Source: a marine gamma proteobacterium HTCC2143
Lineage (GTDB): Bacteria > Pseudomonadota > Gammaproteobacteria > Pseudomonadales > Dasaniaceae
NCBI GenBank assembly: GCA_000169075.1
Contig: AAVT01000001.1
Span: 633,201-697,200, forward strand
Reading direction: 5' to 3'
Length of the DNA: 64,000 nucleotides
A program made the translations under genes and the position numbers. The first letter of the stretch is position 1; each line of letters starts with the position of its first letter. Shown here in pieces: positions 48,613 to 57,822 of this stretch. The notes under the pieces are model-generated. The model did not search any database, was not told the origin of the DNA, and worked only from the letters and a program-made list of their open reading frames with translations.

Positions 48613-49278
48613 TTAGTGTAAGCCAGAAATATAGCTTGCTACTGCAGCAATCTCGCTATCACTCATACGATACGCGTTATCACGCATTATTTTAGTTTCA
48701 CCGTCATTACTCCGCCCTTCGAGCCCATCTGCGGCGGCCCTAAATGCTTTTAGCTGAGCGGCGACATAGTCAGCATGCTGTCCTCCCAGTAAAGGATACC
48801 CAGCAGGCCCGTTGCCGCTGCCCGTTGGCGAGTGGCATGCAGTGCAAGCAGCAACGCCCTTAGCACGAATTCCGGCACGATAAATTTCTTCGCCTTTTGC
48901 TGCCAGATCCGCATTAGCCTGGCCACCTGACGCCGGTTGTGCTGCGTAATAGGCTGCGATGTCTGCCAGATCCGCATCGTCGAAGCGATCGAGCTGTCCG
49001 GTCATTGTTAGGATTGACCGGCCGTTACAGCGTTGCGATTTTTGCTCAGCTTTCGAAAGAGCGCCGCACTGGACGTCTTTCATTTGCTTGAGTAGATAAC
49101 GCTCGTTTTGACCTGCGAGTTTTGGGAAGGTACTGACAACGCTGTTGCCGCCCTCTCCGTGACAAGCAACGCACGTAGCTACTTTTGATTTACCTGCTGA
49201 GGCATCACCGTTGGGTCCGGCGTGCACAAGACCCGCGAAACCGGCAACGGCCAAGAAACACACAAATAGTTTTTTCAT
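48613..49278 (-). CDS. Diheme cytochrome c4
   Basis: Periplasmic electron carrier feeding terminal oxidases. The 221 residues have a signal peptide (about 1-20) and two homologous cytochrome domains with heme sites CVACH (36-40) and CTACH (145-149). Methionine-ligand regions ILTMTGQL and KIMRDNAYRMSD follow each. A two-domain protein of this length and gene neighbourhood matches the c4 next to engB in Pseudomonas. It could donate to the oxidase encoded at 53-58 kb. Confidence 0.95.
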   Translation of the reverse strand: MKKLFVCFLAVAGFAGLVHAGPNGDASAGKSKVATCVACHGEGGNSVVSTFPKLAGQNERYLLKQMKDVQCGALSKAEQKSQRCNGRSILTMTGQLDRFDDADLADIAAYYAAQPASGGQANADLAAKGEEIYRAGIRAKGVAACTACHSPTGSGNGPAGYPLLGGQHADYVAAQLKAFRAAADGLEGRSNDGETKIMRDNAYRMSDSEIAAVASYISGLH

Positions 49279-49353
49279 AGTTGTTCCAACAATAGTTCTA
49301 AAAATAGGTCACCAATAGCAACCTTGGGCTGTCATGATTTTAGCCTAATCGGC

Positions 49354-49662
49354 CTATTTTGGGGTAGCCATATGCACAATTAGCGCTTTAAAGTCTTCAG
49401 CGGAGCAATCGTAACACATCCCTTTTGGTGGCATCGCATTCATACCTTTGTCTACGCTCGCAACCAGGGCATCCATTCCTTTCTCCATTCTAGGAGCCCA
49501 GTGCTTAGCATTTCCAGTGACGGGGGCACCAGCGGCACCTGAAGCGTGACATGCTATGCAGGATTTATTGTAACGGTCAGTGGTTGCCTTGTCGGAAGCC
49601 TGGGCCAGGATACCTGTTGATGCAAGCCATACTACAGATGATGCAATTAGTAGCTTTTTCAT
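49354..49662 (-). CDS. Cytochrome c5
   Basis: Small monoheme cytochrome, 102 residues, with signal peptide ending near residue 23 (ILAQAS), heme site CIACH (35-39) and the c5 signature AMPPKGMCYDC. In that signature the axial Met and an extra cysteine pair (83 and 86) form the family disulfide. It lies upstream of cytochrome c4 (75-bp gap) and diverges from engB. Confidence 0.93.
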   Translation of the reverse strand: MKKLLIASSVVWLASTGILAQASDKATTDRYNKSCIACHASGAAGAPVTGNAKHWAPRMEKGMDALVASVDKGMNAMPPKGMCYDCSAEDFKALIVHMATPK

Positions 49663-49817
49663 TGATTACTCCGTCCACCTAGTTTCGCGTGATTGTTATC
49701 TCAACGACATAGTCGCTGTAAAAACGGCGGCATTATACACAAGAGTGGCATCCTATCGCCATCCCTGTAGTATGCGCTTTTGCAACATCCTGTTAATTTT
49801 ACTAAAAAGGCGCTCTT

Positions 49818-50426
49818 TTGACCGAAAAACATATTGACTTTCGCCAGGCTGAATTTCGTACCAGTGCCGCTAAATTGGCTGATTGCCCGTCCGATGACGG
49901 CTGTGAGGTTGCCTTTGCTGGCCGGTCTAATGCAGGAAAGTCCAGTGCTATTAATACATTGACCGATAACAAAAGAATGGCCCGTACCAGTAAGACTCCA
50001 GGTCGGACGCAGTTACTCAATTTTTTTGATGTCGGTGAAAGACAGCGTCTTGTCGACCTACCTGGTTATGGTTTTGCCAAAGTGCCACTAGCAGTGAAGG
50101 AAAAGTGGCAGCGACATCTTGGAGAGTATCTAAGAGAGCGAGAGTCCCTCGCAGGGTTAGTTTTGTTAATGGATTGTCGCCATCCGCTGCAAGAATTTGA
50201 TCGCATGATGTTAGCTTGGGCTGAGGGTTGTGAGATGCCCGTGCATATTTTGCTGACCAAGGCGGACAAACTAAAGAAAGGCCCTGCCAATAGTGTTTTG
50301 TTGAAAGTCCGAGAAGAGCTGAAGCAACAGGAGCTTGTTAGTATCCAACTATTTTCAGCTTTAAAGCGAACCGGTCTGGATCAGTTACGAGAAAAGCTTC
50401 AAATTTGGCTGCGGTTCGAAGAGTAA
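49818..50426 (+). CDS. engB: EngB (YihA/YsxC), ribosome biogenesis GTPase
   Basis: Essential GTPase of 50S subunit maturation. The 202 residues have G1 [10 protein letters not shown]2 [11 protein letters not shown]3 [10 protein letters not shown] and G4 LTKADKLK. The start is TTG 49818, with AAAAAGG 8 nt upstream; no ATG precedes the conserved N-terminus. It is next to cytochrome c5 and, in relatives, to polA. Confidence 0.96.
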   Translation: MTEKHIDFRQAEFRTSAAKLADCPSDDGCEVAFAGRSNAGKSSAINTLTDNKRMARTSKTPGRTQLLNFFDVGERQRLVDLPGYGFAKVPLAVKEKWQRHLGEYLRERESLAGLVLLMDCRHPLQEFDRMMLAWAEGCEMPVHILLTKADKLKKGPANSVLLKVREELKQQELVSIQLFSALKRTGLDQLREKLQIWLRFEE

Positions 50427-50475
50427 AATTAGTGGGGCGGTTATTCTTGGCTTCCCTGCATACGGTGACTGTTTT

Positions 50476-51252
50476 TTAGTAAGAAGAGAACTGCATATTA
50501 ATTGCAAATTGATCCGTTAAACATGGCCGGCATAGCGGTTGATCACCCTCGGTAAGTCTGCGTAACGCGATGTAGTCATGCAGTTTGGGGTTATTGTAAA
50601 TAGTCTCCCCCGCCATGGCTTTTTCGACAGTATAAAGTACCGCCTCGTCGAGTTCGTTGGCAAATGGTTCACCAATTAAACTGTGCACAATCAGGTTTGA
50701 TAGCGACATGTCTATTGGTACTAGTGCCATTGACGTATTGACCATAAATTGATCGTTCATTTCTTCGATTAGCCGGTGGGCGAGGTAAGCTTCATCCATG
50801 AGTTCGCTTAAGCCCGTGTGTCCTAGACTGGCTTCCGGAGGCTTTAAAAAGAAATCTACCGCTAGGTTCAAAAAGGGTTCAGCGTATTGATTAATACCGG
50901 CATCTCCGGCAATGGAACGCACGGAATCGATGCAGCAGGGCACATAGTCAATATAGGAGATGACGAAGTCGACCAAACAGCTTGTCGCATTATCAGTCGG
51001 TAGCTGTATTGCCAAGTGAGTTTTATTGGCGACATCGCTTTCAAATAGGGCTGCTAAGTATCCAGACTGCTGTTCGTGTAATTTAGCCAATTTAATCGTG
51101 TTGCGGATGGCATCCGTTGTCACTCGGCTTTTCTCCTCAGCGCCAATCTCTATAGTGGCATGGTTAAACCCCTCGCTTGCCCGTTCCATCTTTCCCGTCA
51201 TTGGTGGAGGCTTTCGCCGCACGCAGTTTGTTTGGGTGGTAATTGAGCTCAC
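50476..51252 (-). CDS. Conserved hypothetical protein, unknown
   Basis: A 258-residue soluble protein, rich in Ala, Leu, Glu and Met, predicted mostly helical. It has no signal peptide. Stretches that look conserved are LVDFVISYIDYVPCCIDSVRSIA, AHRLIEEMNDQFMVNTSMALVPIDMSLSNLIVHSLIGEP and YTVEKAMAGE. No catalytic motif was recognised. It is convergent with engB and downstream of the MATE gene on the same strand. Confidence 0.7.
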   Translation of the reverse strand: MSSITTQTNCVRRKPPPMTGKMERASEGFNHATIEIGAEEKSRVTTDAIRNTIKLAKLHEQQSGYLAALFESDVANKTHLAIQLPTDNATSCLVDFVISYIDYVPCCIDSVRSIAGDAGINQYAEPFLNLAVDFFLKPPEASLGHTGLSELMDEAYLAHRLIEEMNDQFMVNTSMALVPIDMSLSNLIVHSLIGEPFANELDEAVLYTVEKAMAGETIYNNPKLHDYIALRRLTEGDQPLCRPCLTDQFAINMQFSSY

Positions 51253-51327
51253 AGCGAGTGATTTTAATGACTAATCTCTGTGATTAAGGCTAGTACAAAA
51301 TTGGCAGTAAGCTAATGAAATCGGTTT

Positions 51328-52668
51328 CTAGTCATTACTGGCAGCGGCTCGCCACCATCTCTGCTGTTGGTTAAATCGATAAAAGCAGAACCCTAAAAAC
51401 AGGCCTCTTGCGGCATTAAAGGCGATTAAGGCGAACCAAAGCCCATGATTGCCCCAGTATTGACCAAAATACCAAGTTGGTAGATAGACCAGCGTTGCGG
51501 CGTAGATCATGGTGGTCTGCATGGCCGCTGTTTGAGTAGCCCCAATAAATATGCCATCGAATAGATAACCCCAAACCGATATTAATGGCAAAACCAATAG
51601 CCAAGGGAGGTATTGTATGGCGGCTGCTTTGACAGCAGCTATGGATGTTAGCAAACCAATGATGGCCGGGCCGGCGATTAAGAACAGCAAAGTAAAAGCC
51701 AGTGCGGTTACCAGCGACCAAAAAGCGCTGTGATAACAGACTGACAGAAACAGCTTCCCGTCTTTTTTGCCAACAGCTGCGCCCACCATCGCCTCAGCTG
51801 CATGAGCAAAGCCGTCCATGCCAAATGCAGTAAGTGTAAGCAAATGTATCAGGATGACGTTTGCCGCCACTATAACTTCGCCTTGTTTTGCCCCCTGCGC
51901 GGTGAAAAATGCAAAGCTGGCAAGCAAAATAAGCGTGCGGACAAAAAGATGGCGATTAACGACGATCAGTTCCCGGTAATCCTGCCAGCGCAACAGGCTC
52001 TGAATATCCAGTGACCCCGGGCGGCGATGTAGCTGCCGTTTCAGGAGGTATAACGCCAATCCGCAACCGCTATATTCTGCGATCAAGGTAGCTACCGCAG
52101 CCCCGTCGCTGTTCATATCGAGGCCAACAATGAGTAAAAAATCGAGTGCCAGATTGATGCTATTTGTAAACAGCATGATGATGAGGGGCCAGCGTGTATT
52201 CTGATGGCCTATCATCCAGCCGATGATGGCATAGTTCATCAATACGGCGGGAGCACTGAATATTCGAATCTGCACGTAGCTTGCCGCCAACTCTCCCGAA
52301 CCCATTGGTGGCACTATTAAGCTAAGGCCAACACTGAGTAGCATTGGGCTCAGACAAACAACCGACAACCCTAATACCAGTCCCAGTATCAGCGATTGAC
52401 CAATGATAAGCCTGCTGCGGTTATGTTGTTCAGCGCCATAAGCTTGGGCGGCGAATCCCGTAGTGCCCATGCGCAGGAACCCAAAGCCCCAATATAAAAA
52501 CGACAAAATACTGCTGCCAATTGCCACGGCGACTAAAAATTGCGCATCTTCCAAATGTCCGAGGATGGCCGTATCTACTAAGCCGAGTATTGGCACGGAA
52601 AGATTTGAAATGATCATTGGCCATGCTAAACGCCATATGTTGTGGTTTATATCACTGCTAGACCTCAT
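51328..52668 (-). CDS. MATE-family efflux transporter (DinF-like)
   Basis: A 446-residue membrane protein of about 12 helices. The N-terminal repeat IWRLAWPMIISNLSVPILGLVDTAILGHL is the classic MATE opening, with GFLRMGTTGFAAQAYGA in the helix 2-3 region and the second half starting near residue 225. It matches the DinF subgroup, which exports organic cations or metabolites with Na+ or H+. The substrate cannot be read from sequence. Confidence 0.93.
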   Translation of the reverse strand: MRSSSDINHNIWRLAWPMIISNLSVPILGLVDTAILGHLEDAQFLVAVAIGSSILSFLYWGFGFLRMGTTGFAAQAYGAEQHNRSRLIIGQSLILGLVLGLSVVCLSPMLLSVGLSLIVPPMGSGELAASYVQIRIFSAPAVLMNYAIIGWMIGHQNTRWPLIIMLFTNSINLALDFLLIVGLDMNSDGAAVATLIAEYSGCGLALYLLKRQLHRRPGSLDIQSLLRWQDYRELIVVNRHLFVRTLILLASFAFFTAQGAKQGEVIVAANVILIHLLTLTAFGMDGFAHAAEAMVGAAVGKKDGKLFLSVCYHSAFWSLVTALAFTLLFLIAGPAIIGLLTSIAAVKAAAIQYLPWLLVLPLISVWGYLFDGIFIGATQTAAMQTTMIYAATLVYLPTWYFGQYWGNHGLWFALIAFNAARGLFLGFCFYRFNQQQRWWRAAASND

Positions 52669-53081
52669 ATATGCGCATCTTCTAAGTTATATCAATGAGT
52701 TGGGAGCGGAAGCTTGTGTGTTTTCCCGTAATTTAACGTGGATGAGGTGGCTTGCCTCGGTAAAGGTGCGTATAATCGCGGCGTTTTGTCGTACCCAGTG
52801 ACAAAGAGAAGCCGAAGAAATCATTTATTAGGCTGCTGCGGGATATCAGGTTTACATACCGTAAATCGGGCTTGGAGCAGATAAATAGTGTACTCGCTAT
52901 CAGAGTGCTCTTGATTCAGGTAATAAAATATACAGGGTCTGAAAATCACGTCTATAGTACCTCGACACGACTTTAGAAGTCACCGAGGCACTGGGGTGCT
53001 TGTAAGAGCTTGTGTTTTATCTGGTATTCGCAGAACTGAGTTCTGGGGTTATTTTAACAACTTATAATGGAGACACGGGAA
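52669..53081. promoter_or_regulatory. 413-bp leader of the cox cluster
   Basis: No gene. TATAAT at 52771-52776 is a possible -10 far from coxB. A perfect palindrome lies at 53031-53045 just before coxB. The leader must carry the oxidase promoter. Confidence 0.4.
53031..53045. promoter_or_regulatory. Palindrome before coxB
   Basis: CAGAACT-G-AGTTCTG, a perfect 7+1+7 inverted repeat ending 36 bp before the coxB start. It may be a protein site or a short mRNA hairpin (6-bp stem, 3-nt loop) followed by GGGGTTATTTT. Confidence 0.45.
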
Positions 53082-54239
53082 ATGCATTCACAAGCGAGAC
53101 GGCTGTTCAAGCTGGCGCTTAGTCCTGTGCTATTGCTACTCGGTTTACTGAGTACTGGTGCCTTGGCTGAAGAAGCTCAACGCTGGCAGATGAATTTATC
53201 GCCGGGCGTTACCGAAGTGGGAGCTGAAATCTACGAACTTCACATGATCGTTATTTGGATCTGTGTGGTAATTGGCGTAGTAGTATTTGGTGCTATGTTT
53301 TACTCGGTGTTTACTCACCGAAAGTCAAAAGGCGCTAAGCCTGCTGATTTTCACGAGAGCACTGCGGTTGAAATTGCCTGGACTGTCGTTCCTTTTATCA
53401 TACTCATTGTCATGGCATTTCCTGCCACCAAGACTCTGCTCGAGGTCTACAATTTTGAAGACACCGAGCTGGACATCCTGGTTACCGGTTATCAGTGGAA
53501 ATGGAAATACGAATATATCGATGAAAACGGTGAAAACGTCGCCTTCTTTAGTAATCTTCGTACCGGAAAAACTGAGATATACAACGAAGATGGTAAGGGT
53601 GAACACTACCTGCGGGAAGTGGATGAGCCTCTCGTTCTGCCGGTCAATACCAAAGTGCGGTTTTTGGTAACGGCTAACGATGTCATTCACTCGTGGTGGG
53701 TACCATCGCTGGCAGTTAAAAAAGACGCAATCCCCGGTTTTATTAATGAAACCTGGTCTAAGCCTTTGAAAACCGGTGTTTATCGGGGTCAATGTGCCGA
53801 GCTTTGCGGTCGCGATCACGGCTACATGCCCATTGTTGTTCACGTTGTTGAACAAGACGAATACGACAGCTGGCTTGCCGGCAAAAAAGTCAAAGCAGCC
53901 AAGATCAAATCGCTGATGGACAAGCAATTTACACTGGATGAGCAAATGGTAGCGGGTAAGACTGTTTACAATCAGTACTGTGTCGCCTGTCATGGTGTTA
54001 ACGGTGAAGGTGGGATTGGTAATGCCATTGCAGGAAGTTCGATAGCGACCGGCGACATCTATGGTCACATTGATATGGGTGTTAATGGTGTGCCTGGGAC
54101 AGCGATGCAAGCGTTCGGTGCTCAGCTAAATGATGTCGATATGGCCGCGGTTCTTACGTTCCAACGTAACGCATTCGGTAATAATATGGGCGATATCATT
54201 CAGCCCATTGACGTTTATAACTTTAAGCAAGGCCAGTAG
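53082..54239 (+). CDS. coxB: Cytochrome c oxidase subunit II with fused cytochrome c domain
   Basis: CuA-carrying subunit of a heme-copper oxidase. The 385-residue form has a signal peptide, two membrane helices (about 50-75 and 95-117) and the VTGYQWKWKYEY aromatic motif. The CuA site is GQCAELCGRDHGYM (Cys 238 and 242, His 246). After a linker, a C-terminal cytochrome c domain carries CVACH (300-304) and a methionine-rich end. The fused domain marks a caa3-like arrangement. Start: ATG 53082 has GGAG 9 nt upstream; an in-frame ATG at 53067 has none. Neighbouring genes complete the oxidase. Confidence 0.96.
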   Translation: MHSQARRLFKLALSPVLLLLGLLSTGALAEEAQRWQMNLSPGVTEVGAEIYELHMIVIWICVVIGVVVFGAMFYSVFTHRKSKGAKPADFHESTAVEIAWTVVPFIILIVMAFPATKTLLEVYNFEDTELDILVTGYQWKWKYEYIDENGENVAFFSNLRTGKTEIYNEDGKGEHYLREVDEPLVLPVNTKVRFLVTANDVIHSWWVPSLAVKKDAIPGFINETWSKPLKTGVYRGQCAELCGRDHGYMPIVVHVVEQDEYDSWLAGKKVKAAKIKSLMDKQFTLDEQMVAGKTVYNQYCVACHGVNGEGGIGNAIAGSSIATGDIYGHIDMGVNGVPGTAMQAFGAQLNDVDMAAVLTFQRNAFGNNMGDIIQPIDVYNFKQGQ

Positions 54240-54250
54240 GGGGAATCAGT

Positions 54251-55810
54251 ATGGGTGCGCACGGACCTGCTACACAAGGTTTAATGCGGTGGGTAACAAC
54301 TACCAACCACAAAGACATCGGTACGATGTATCTTTGGTTCAGCTTCGCCATGTTCATCATGGGCGGCGCTTTTGCCATGATTATTCGCGCGGAATTGTTT
54401 CAACCGGGCCTGCAGATTGTAGAGCCTGAATTTTTCAACCAGATGACTACCATGCACGGACTCGTGATGGTATTTGGTGCCATTATGCCCTCCTTTGTGG
54501 GCTTGGCTAACTGGATGATACCAATGATGATTGGCGCGCCAGATATGGCACTGCCTAGAATGAATAATCTGAGTTTCTGGATTTTGCCACCAACGTTTCT
54601 GTTGCTGGCTTCCACCTTGTTTATGGAAGGGGGTGCTCCTAACTTTGGTTGGACTTTTTATGCGCCACTATCGACAACGTATGCACCCGATACGGTCACC
54701 TTCTTTATTTTCGGTGTCCACTTGATGGGTTTGTCCTCAATCATGGGTTCAATTAACATTATCGCGACGGTTGTTAACCTTCGAGCACCAGGCATGACGT
54801 ACATGAAAATGCCTATGTTCGTGTGGACTTGGCTAATCACTGCGTTTCTGTTGATTGCGGTTATGCCTGTTTTGGCGGGCTTAGTTACCATGATGTTGAT
54901 GGACATTCACTTTGGCACCAGCTTCTTCTCAGCAGCAGGTGGCGGTGATCCGGTTTTATTCCAACACGTTTTTTGGTTCTTCGGTCATCCTGAAGTGTAT
55001 ATCATCATTCTGCCTGCGTTCGGAGTGGTTTCTCAAATCATTCCAACTTTTGCTCGGAAGCCACTCTTTGGTTACGATTCAATGGTTTACGCAACGGCCT
55101 CGATCGCATTTTTATCGTTTATCGTGTGGGCTCATCACATGTACACGGTCGGTATGCCCGTCGCCGGTGAGTTGTTTTTCATGTACGCCACGATGTTGAT
55201 TGCTGTGCCAACAGGTGTAAAAGTCTTCAACTGGATTACAACAATGTGGAAAGGGTCAATGACTTTTGAAACGCCGATGTTGTTTTCTATCGGATTTGTA
55301 TTCTTGTTCACAATTGGTGGTTTTACGGGCGTAATGTTGTCATTGGCGCCGGTGGATTTCCAGTATCACGATAGCTACTTTGTTGTTGCCCACTTCCATT
55401 ACGTCATGGTAGCAGGAGCGGTATTCAGCATGTCAGCTGCGGTTTACTATTGGTTGCCAAAGTGGTGTGGCAAAATGTATAACGAAAGCATGGGTAAAGC
55501 GCATTTCTGGATTTCGTTTGTTGGCTTTAATCTGACCTTCTTCCCTCAGCACTTTTTGGGATTGGCCGGTATGCCGCGTCGTATTCCCGATTACGCTCTG
55601 CAATTTACTGACTTCAACACAATGTCGTCAATTGGTGCGTTTATCTATGGTTCTTCTCAGATTCTATTCCTGTTTAACGTTGTTCGCACCATTGTTGCGG
55701 GCAAGCCAACCAGCGAAGAGAAGACTTGGGAAGGTGCAGAAGGATTGGAATGGACGGTGCCGACTCCGGCGCCATACCATACTTTCTCAACGCCACCGGA
55801 AGTGAAGTAA
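54251..55810 (+). CDS. coxA: Cytochrome c oxidase subunit I
   Basis: Catalytic subunit of the aa3-type oxidase, 519 residues with 12 hydrophobic helices. Ligand regions seen: low-spin heme His in MTTMHGLVMVFG, and the CuB/active-site block WFFGHPEVYI (His-Tyr cross-link), AHHMYTVG and VVAHFHYVMVAG. GGGGGA precedes the ATG by 6 nt. It follows coxB by 11 bp. Proton-path residues typical of A-family oxidases appear present (for example the GxxNWxxT-like NWITTMWKG). Confidence 0.97.
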   Translation: MGAHGPATQGLMRWVTTTNHKDIGTMYLWFSFAMFIMGGAFAMIIRAELFQPGLQIVEPEFFNQMTTMHGLVMVFGAIMPSFVGLANWMIPMMIGAPDMALPRMNNLSFWILPPTFLLLASTLFMEGGAPNFGWTFYAPLSTTYAPDTVTFFIFGVHLMGLSSIMGSINIIATVVNLRAPGMTYMKMPMFVWTWLITAFLLIAVMPVLAGLVTMMLMDIHFGTSFFSAAGGGDPVLFQHVFWFFGHPEVYIIILPAFGVVSQIIPTFARKPLFGYDSMVYATASIAFLSFIVWAHHMYTVGMPVAGELFFMYATMLIAVPTGVKVFNWITTMWKGSMTFETPMLFSIGFVFLFTIGGFTGVMLSLAPVDFQYHDSYFVVAHFHYVMVAGAVFSMSAAVYYWLPKWCGKMYNESMGKAHFWISFVGFNLTFFPQHFLGLAGMPRRIPDYALQFTDFNTMSSIGAFIYGSSQILFLFNVVRTIVAGKPTSEEKTWEGAEGLEWTVPTPAPYHTFSTPPEVK

Positions 55811-55846
55811 CTACTGGTCTTGTCAGTGAGATAGAGAGGTAATGAA

Positions 55847-56416
55847 ATGGTGGATGTGTCAACAGACGGTAACATAACTAAGACAGTTGGTAAGTTGTCG
55901 ATTGTCGTTGTTGCCATGTTTGCCTTTGTGTTTGTCGTGATGGTGCCCTTGTACGATGTTTTGTGTGATGCACTGGGCATCAACGGTAAAACCAATGGCG
56001 AGCGTTATCAGGTTGTTGAGTCAGCAATCGATAGCAACCGCGAAATTCGGATTCAGTTCGTCGCGACTAATAATGCGGGTATGCCTTGGGAGTTCAGACC
56101 AACTGATTCGGTTATGAAAGTAAATCCTGGAGCAGCTAATAATACTGTTTTTTATGCAAGAAACCCTTTAGCAAAGGACATGGTCGCTCAAGCTATACCG
56201 AGCATATCCCCCTCTCGAGCTGCAGAGTACTTTCATAAAACAGAGTGTTTCTGTTTTAATCAGCAGCCTTTAGCGGCTGGGGAACAGGCAGATATGGCGC
56301 TGCAATTTATTATTGACCAGGACTTGCCTCGCGATATTCATACAATTACCTTGTCGTATACAATTTTTGATGTAACAGCGATGGCGGCAGCGAATGCCCC
56401 GGTCGCTATGAGATAA
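55847..56416 (+). CDS. ctaG: CtaG/Cox11, CuB copper chaperone
   Basis: Membrane-anchored copper chaperone that supplies CuB of subunit I. The 189 residues have an N-terminal membrane helix (about 15-38), then PLYDVLCDALGINGKT. The copper-binding motif is ECFCFNQQPL (two Cys). The C-terminal beta domain ends ITLSYTIFDV. AGAGG lies 7 nt before the ATG. It stands between subunits I and III, as in many proteobacteria. Confidence 0.96.
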   Translation: MVDVSTDGNITKTVGKLSIVVVAMFAFVFVVMVPLYDVLCDALGINGKTNGERYQVVESAIDSNREIRIQFVATNNAGMPWEFRPTDSVMKVNPGAANNTVFYARNPLAKDMVAQAIPSISPSRAAEYFHKTECFCFNQQPLAAGEQADMALQFIIDQDLPRDIHTITLSYTIFDVTAMAAANAPVAMR

Positions 56417-56472
56417 TATGTAAGTTATTTCTCCTATTCTGAATAGAGGGGAGAAATCAATGGAGAAAAAAA

Positions 56473-57444
56473 ATGTCAGGTCAAAGCAATTCAGATTATG
56501 AGGCCTATTACGTTCCGGAAAAGAGTTATCTGGCAATTTTTGTCAGTCTGACCCTTTTTACGACCTTGGTAGGTGCTGCAAAAATTCTAAACGATATGAC
56601 GTTTGGGGATCCTGCACAGGAAACTAATTCCTGGTTTATTTTTACGATTGCGCTAGTGCTGTTGTTATGTTCGATGTTTGTTTGGTTTCGGACGACGATC
56701 GTCGAAAACCGAGCGGGTATGAACAGTCGCCAATTGAAGCATTCCTATAATATTGGCATGCAATGGTTCATATTTTCCGAAGTTATGTTTTTTGCGGTGT
56801 TCTTTGGTGCGCTATGGTATGTCCGTAACTTGTCTGGACCGTGGTTAGCGGGTGAAGGTGAAGCCGGGCGACTCAATGACATTTTGTGGCCAGGATTTAC
56901 CTACAACTGGCCGATGATGGAGACGCCGCAAGATGCGGTTGGTATCAGTAATCAAGTGATTGCCAACAATGGTGAAATGACCGGGCCCGCAAGGAATATG
57001 AGTTTCCCTGGTTGGAGTAACATTTTACATTGGTTGCCGCTGTGGAACACAATCATTCTGATGTCATCGAGTGTGACGGCGCACATTGCGCACTTGAGAT
57101 TACTGGCGGGTAACCGAAAAGGTCAGAATCTATGGCTGGGTATTACTGTTGCGCTAGGGTTTATCTTTGTTTACGTACAATACGTCGAATACCATGAGGC
57201 GTTCTATGAGTACGGACTGTTTGTGTCTTCGGGTATTTATGGTTCAACCTTCTTCATGTTAACCGGGTTTCACGGATTTCATGTTTGCTTAGGTGCTTTC
57301 ATGTTGTTGGTTCAGTGGTTACGATCTGCTAGGTCTGAACACTTTACTCCAGAAGACCATTTTGGCTTCGAAGCCTCGTCGTGGTATTGGCACTTTGTCG
57401 ATGTTGTGTGGGTGGGTTTATTCTTGTTCGTTTACATCATCTAA
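56473..57444 (+). CDS. coxC: Cytochrome c oxidase subunit III
   Basis: A 323-residue membrane protein with about seven hydrophobic segments. Family stretches are WFIFSEVMFFAVFFGALWYV, LPLWNTIILMSSSVTAHIAH, VQYVEYHEAFYEYG, SGIYGSTFFMLTGFHGFHVCLGA and WYWHFVDVVWVGLFLFVYI. A loop insertion around 125-165 is longer than in the shortest forms. GGAG lies 7 nt before the ATG. A strong bidirectional terminator lies 13 bp after the stop. Confidence 0.96.
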   Translation: MSGQSNSDYEAYYVPEKSYLAIFVSLTLFTTLVGAAKILNDMTFGDPAQETNSWFIFTIALVLLLCSMFVWFRTTIVENRAGMNSRQLKHSYNIGMQWFIFSEVMFFAVFFGALWYVRNLSGPWLAGEGEAGRLNDILWPGFTYNWPMMETPQDAVGISNQVIANNGEMTGPARNMSFPGWSNILHWLPLWNTIILMSSSVTAHIAHLRLLAGNRKGQNLWLGITVALGFIFVYVQYVEYHEAFYEYGLFVSSGIYGSTFFMLTGFHGFHVCLGAFMLLVQWLRSARSEHFTPEDHFGFEASSWYWHFVDVVWVGLFLFVYII

Positions 57445-57457
57445 AACGCTTTGCGAT

Positions 57458-57501
57458 ACGTAAAAACGGTTGTGAAGGAGACTTCACGGCCGTTTTTACG
57501 T
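57458..57501. terminator. Bidirectional terminator between coxC and the DUF2909 gene
   Basis: ACGTAAAAACGG/CCGTTTTTACGT outer stem plus an inner GTGAAG/CTTCAC stem around a GAGA loop: about 20 pairs with wobbles. The convergent genes on both sides fit a shared terminator. Confidence 0.85.
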
Positions 57502-57516
57502 TATGGGTAGCGCCGT

Positions 57517-57768
57517 TTACTTTGGAGCTGCTGCTTCAGTTGGCTGACGGGCGTCCCAAGGGGCATTGGAAGCAAGTTGGCCAGTAAAGACTCCATACAT
57601 CAGGAATCCTAGCAATAGCGCTGTCATTACCAGTCTGACGCTTAAAGTATTCCACAGCCTGTGTGACTTGCCTTCACTTTCTCGGTCTTGAAACAAAAAT
57701 GTAAGGCCAGTAAAGAGACTGGCTACTAAGCCGATAAAGAGTACTACGATGATAACTTTTAACCACAT
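57517..57768 (-). CDS. DUF2909 twin-helix membrane protein
   Basis: An 83-residue protein with two membrane segments (about 3-25 and 47-67). The short polar loop LFQDRESEGKSHRLW between them and the RLVMTALLLGFLMYGVF helix match DUF2909, a small family found inside cytochrome oxidase clusters of Pseudomonas-like bacteria. It is convergent with coxC and divergent from surf1. A role in oxidase assembly is likely from context but unproven. Confidence 0.85.
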   Translation of the reverse strand: MWLKVIIVVLFIGLVASLFTGLTFLFQDRESEGKSHRLWNTLSVRLVMTALLLGFLMYGVFTGQLASNAPWDARQPTEAAAPK

Positions 57769-57822
57769 GGTTTAGCTCCAGTAACTTTTTTCAAATCGAA
57801 ATTATAACGCAGTGGCGTCGAA

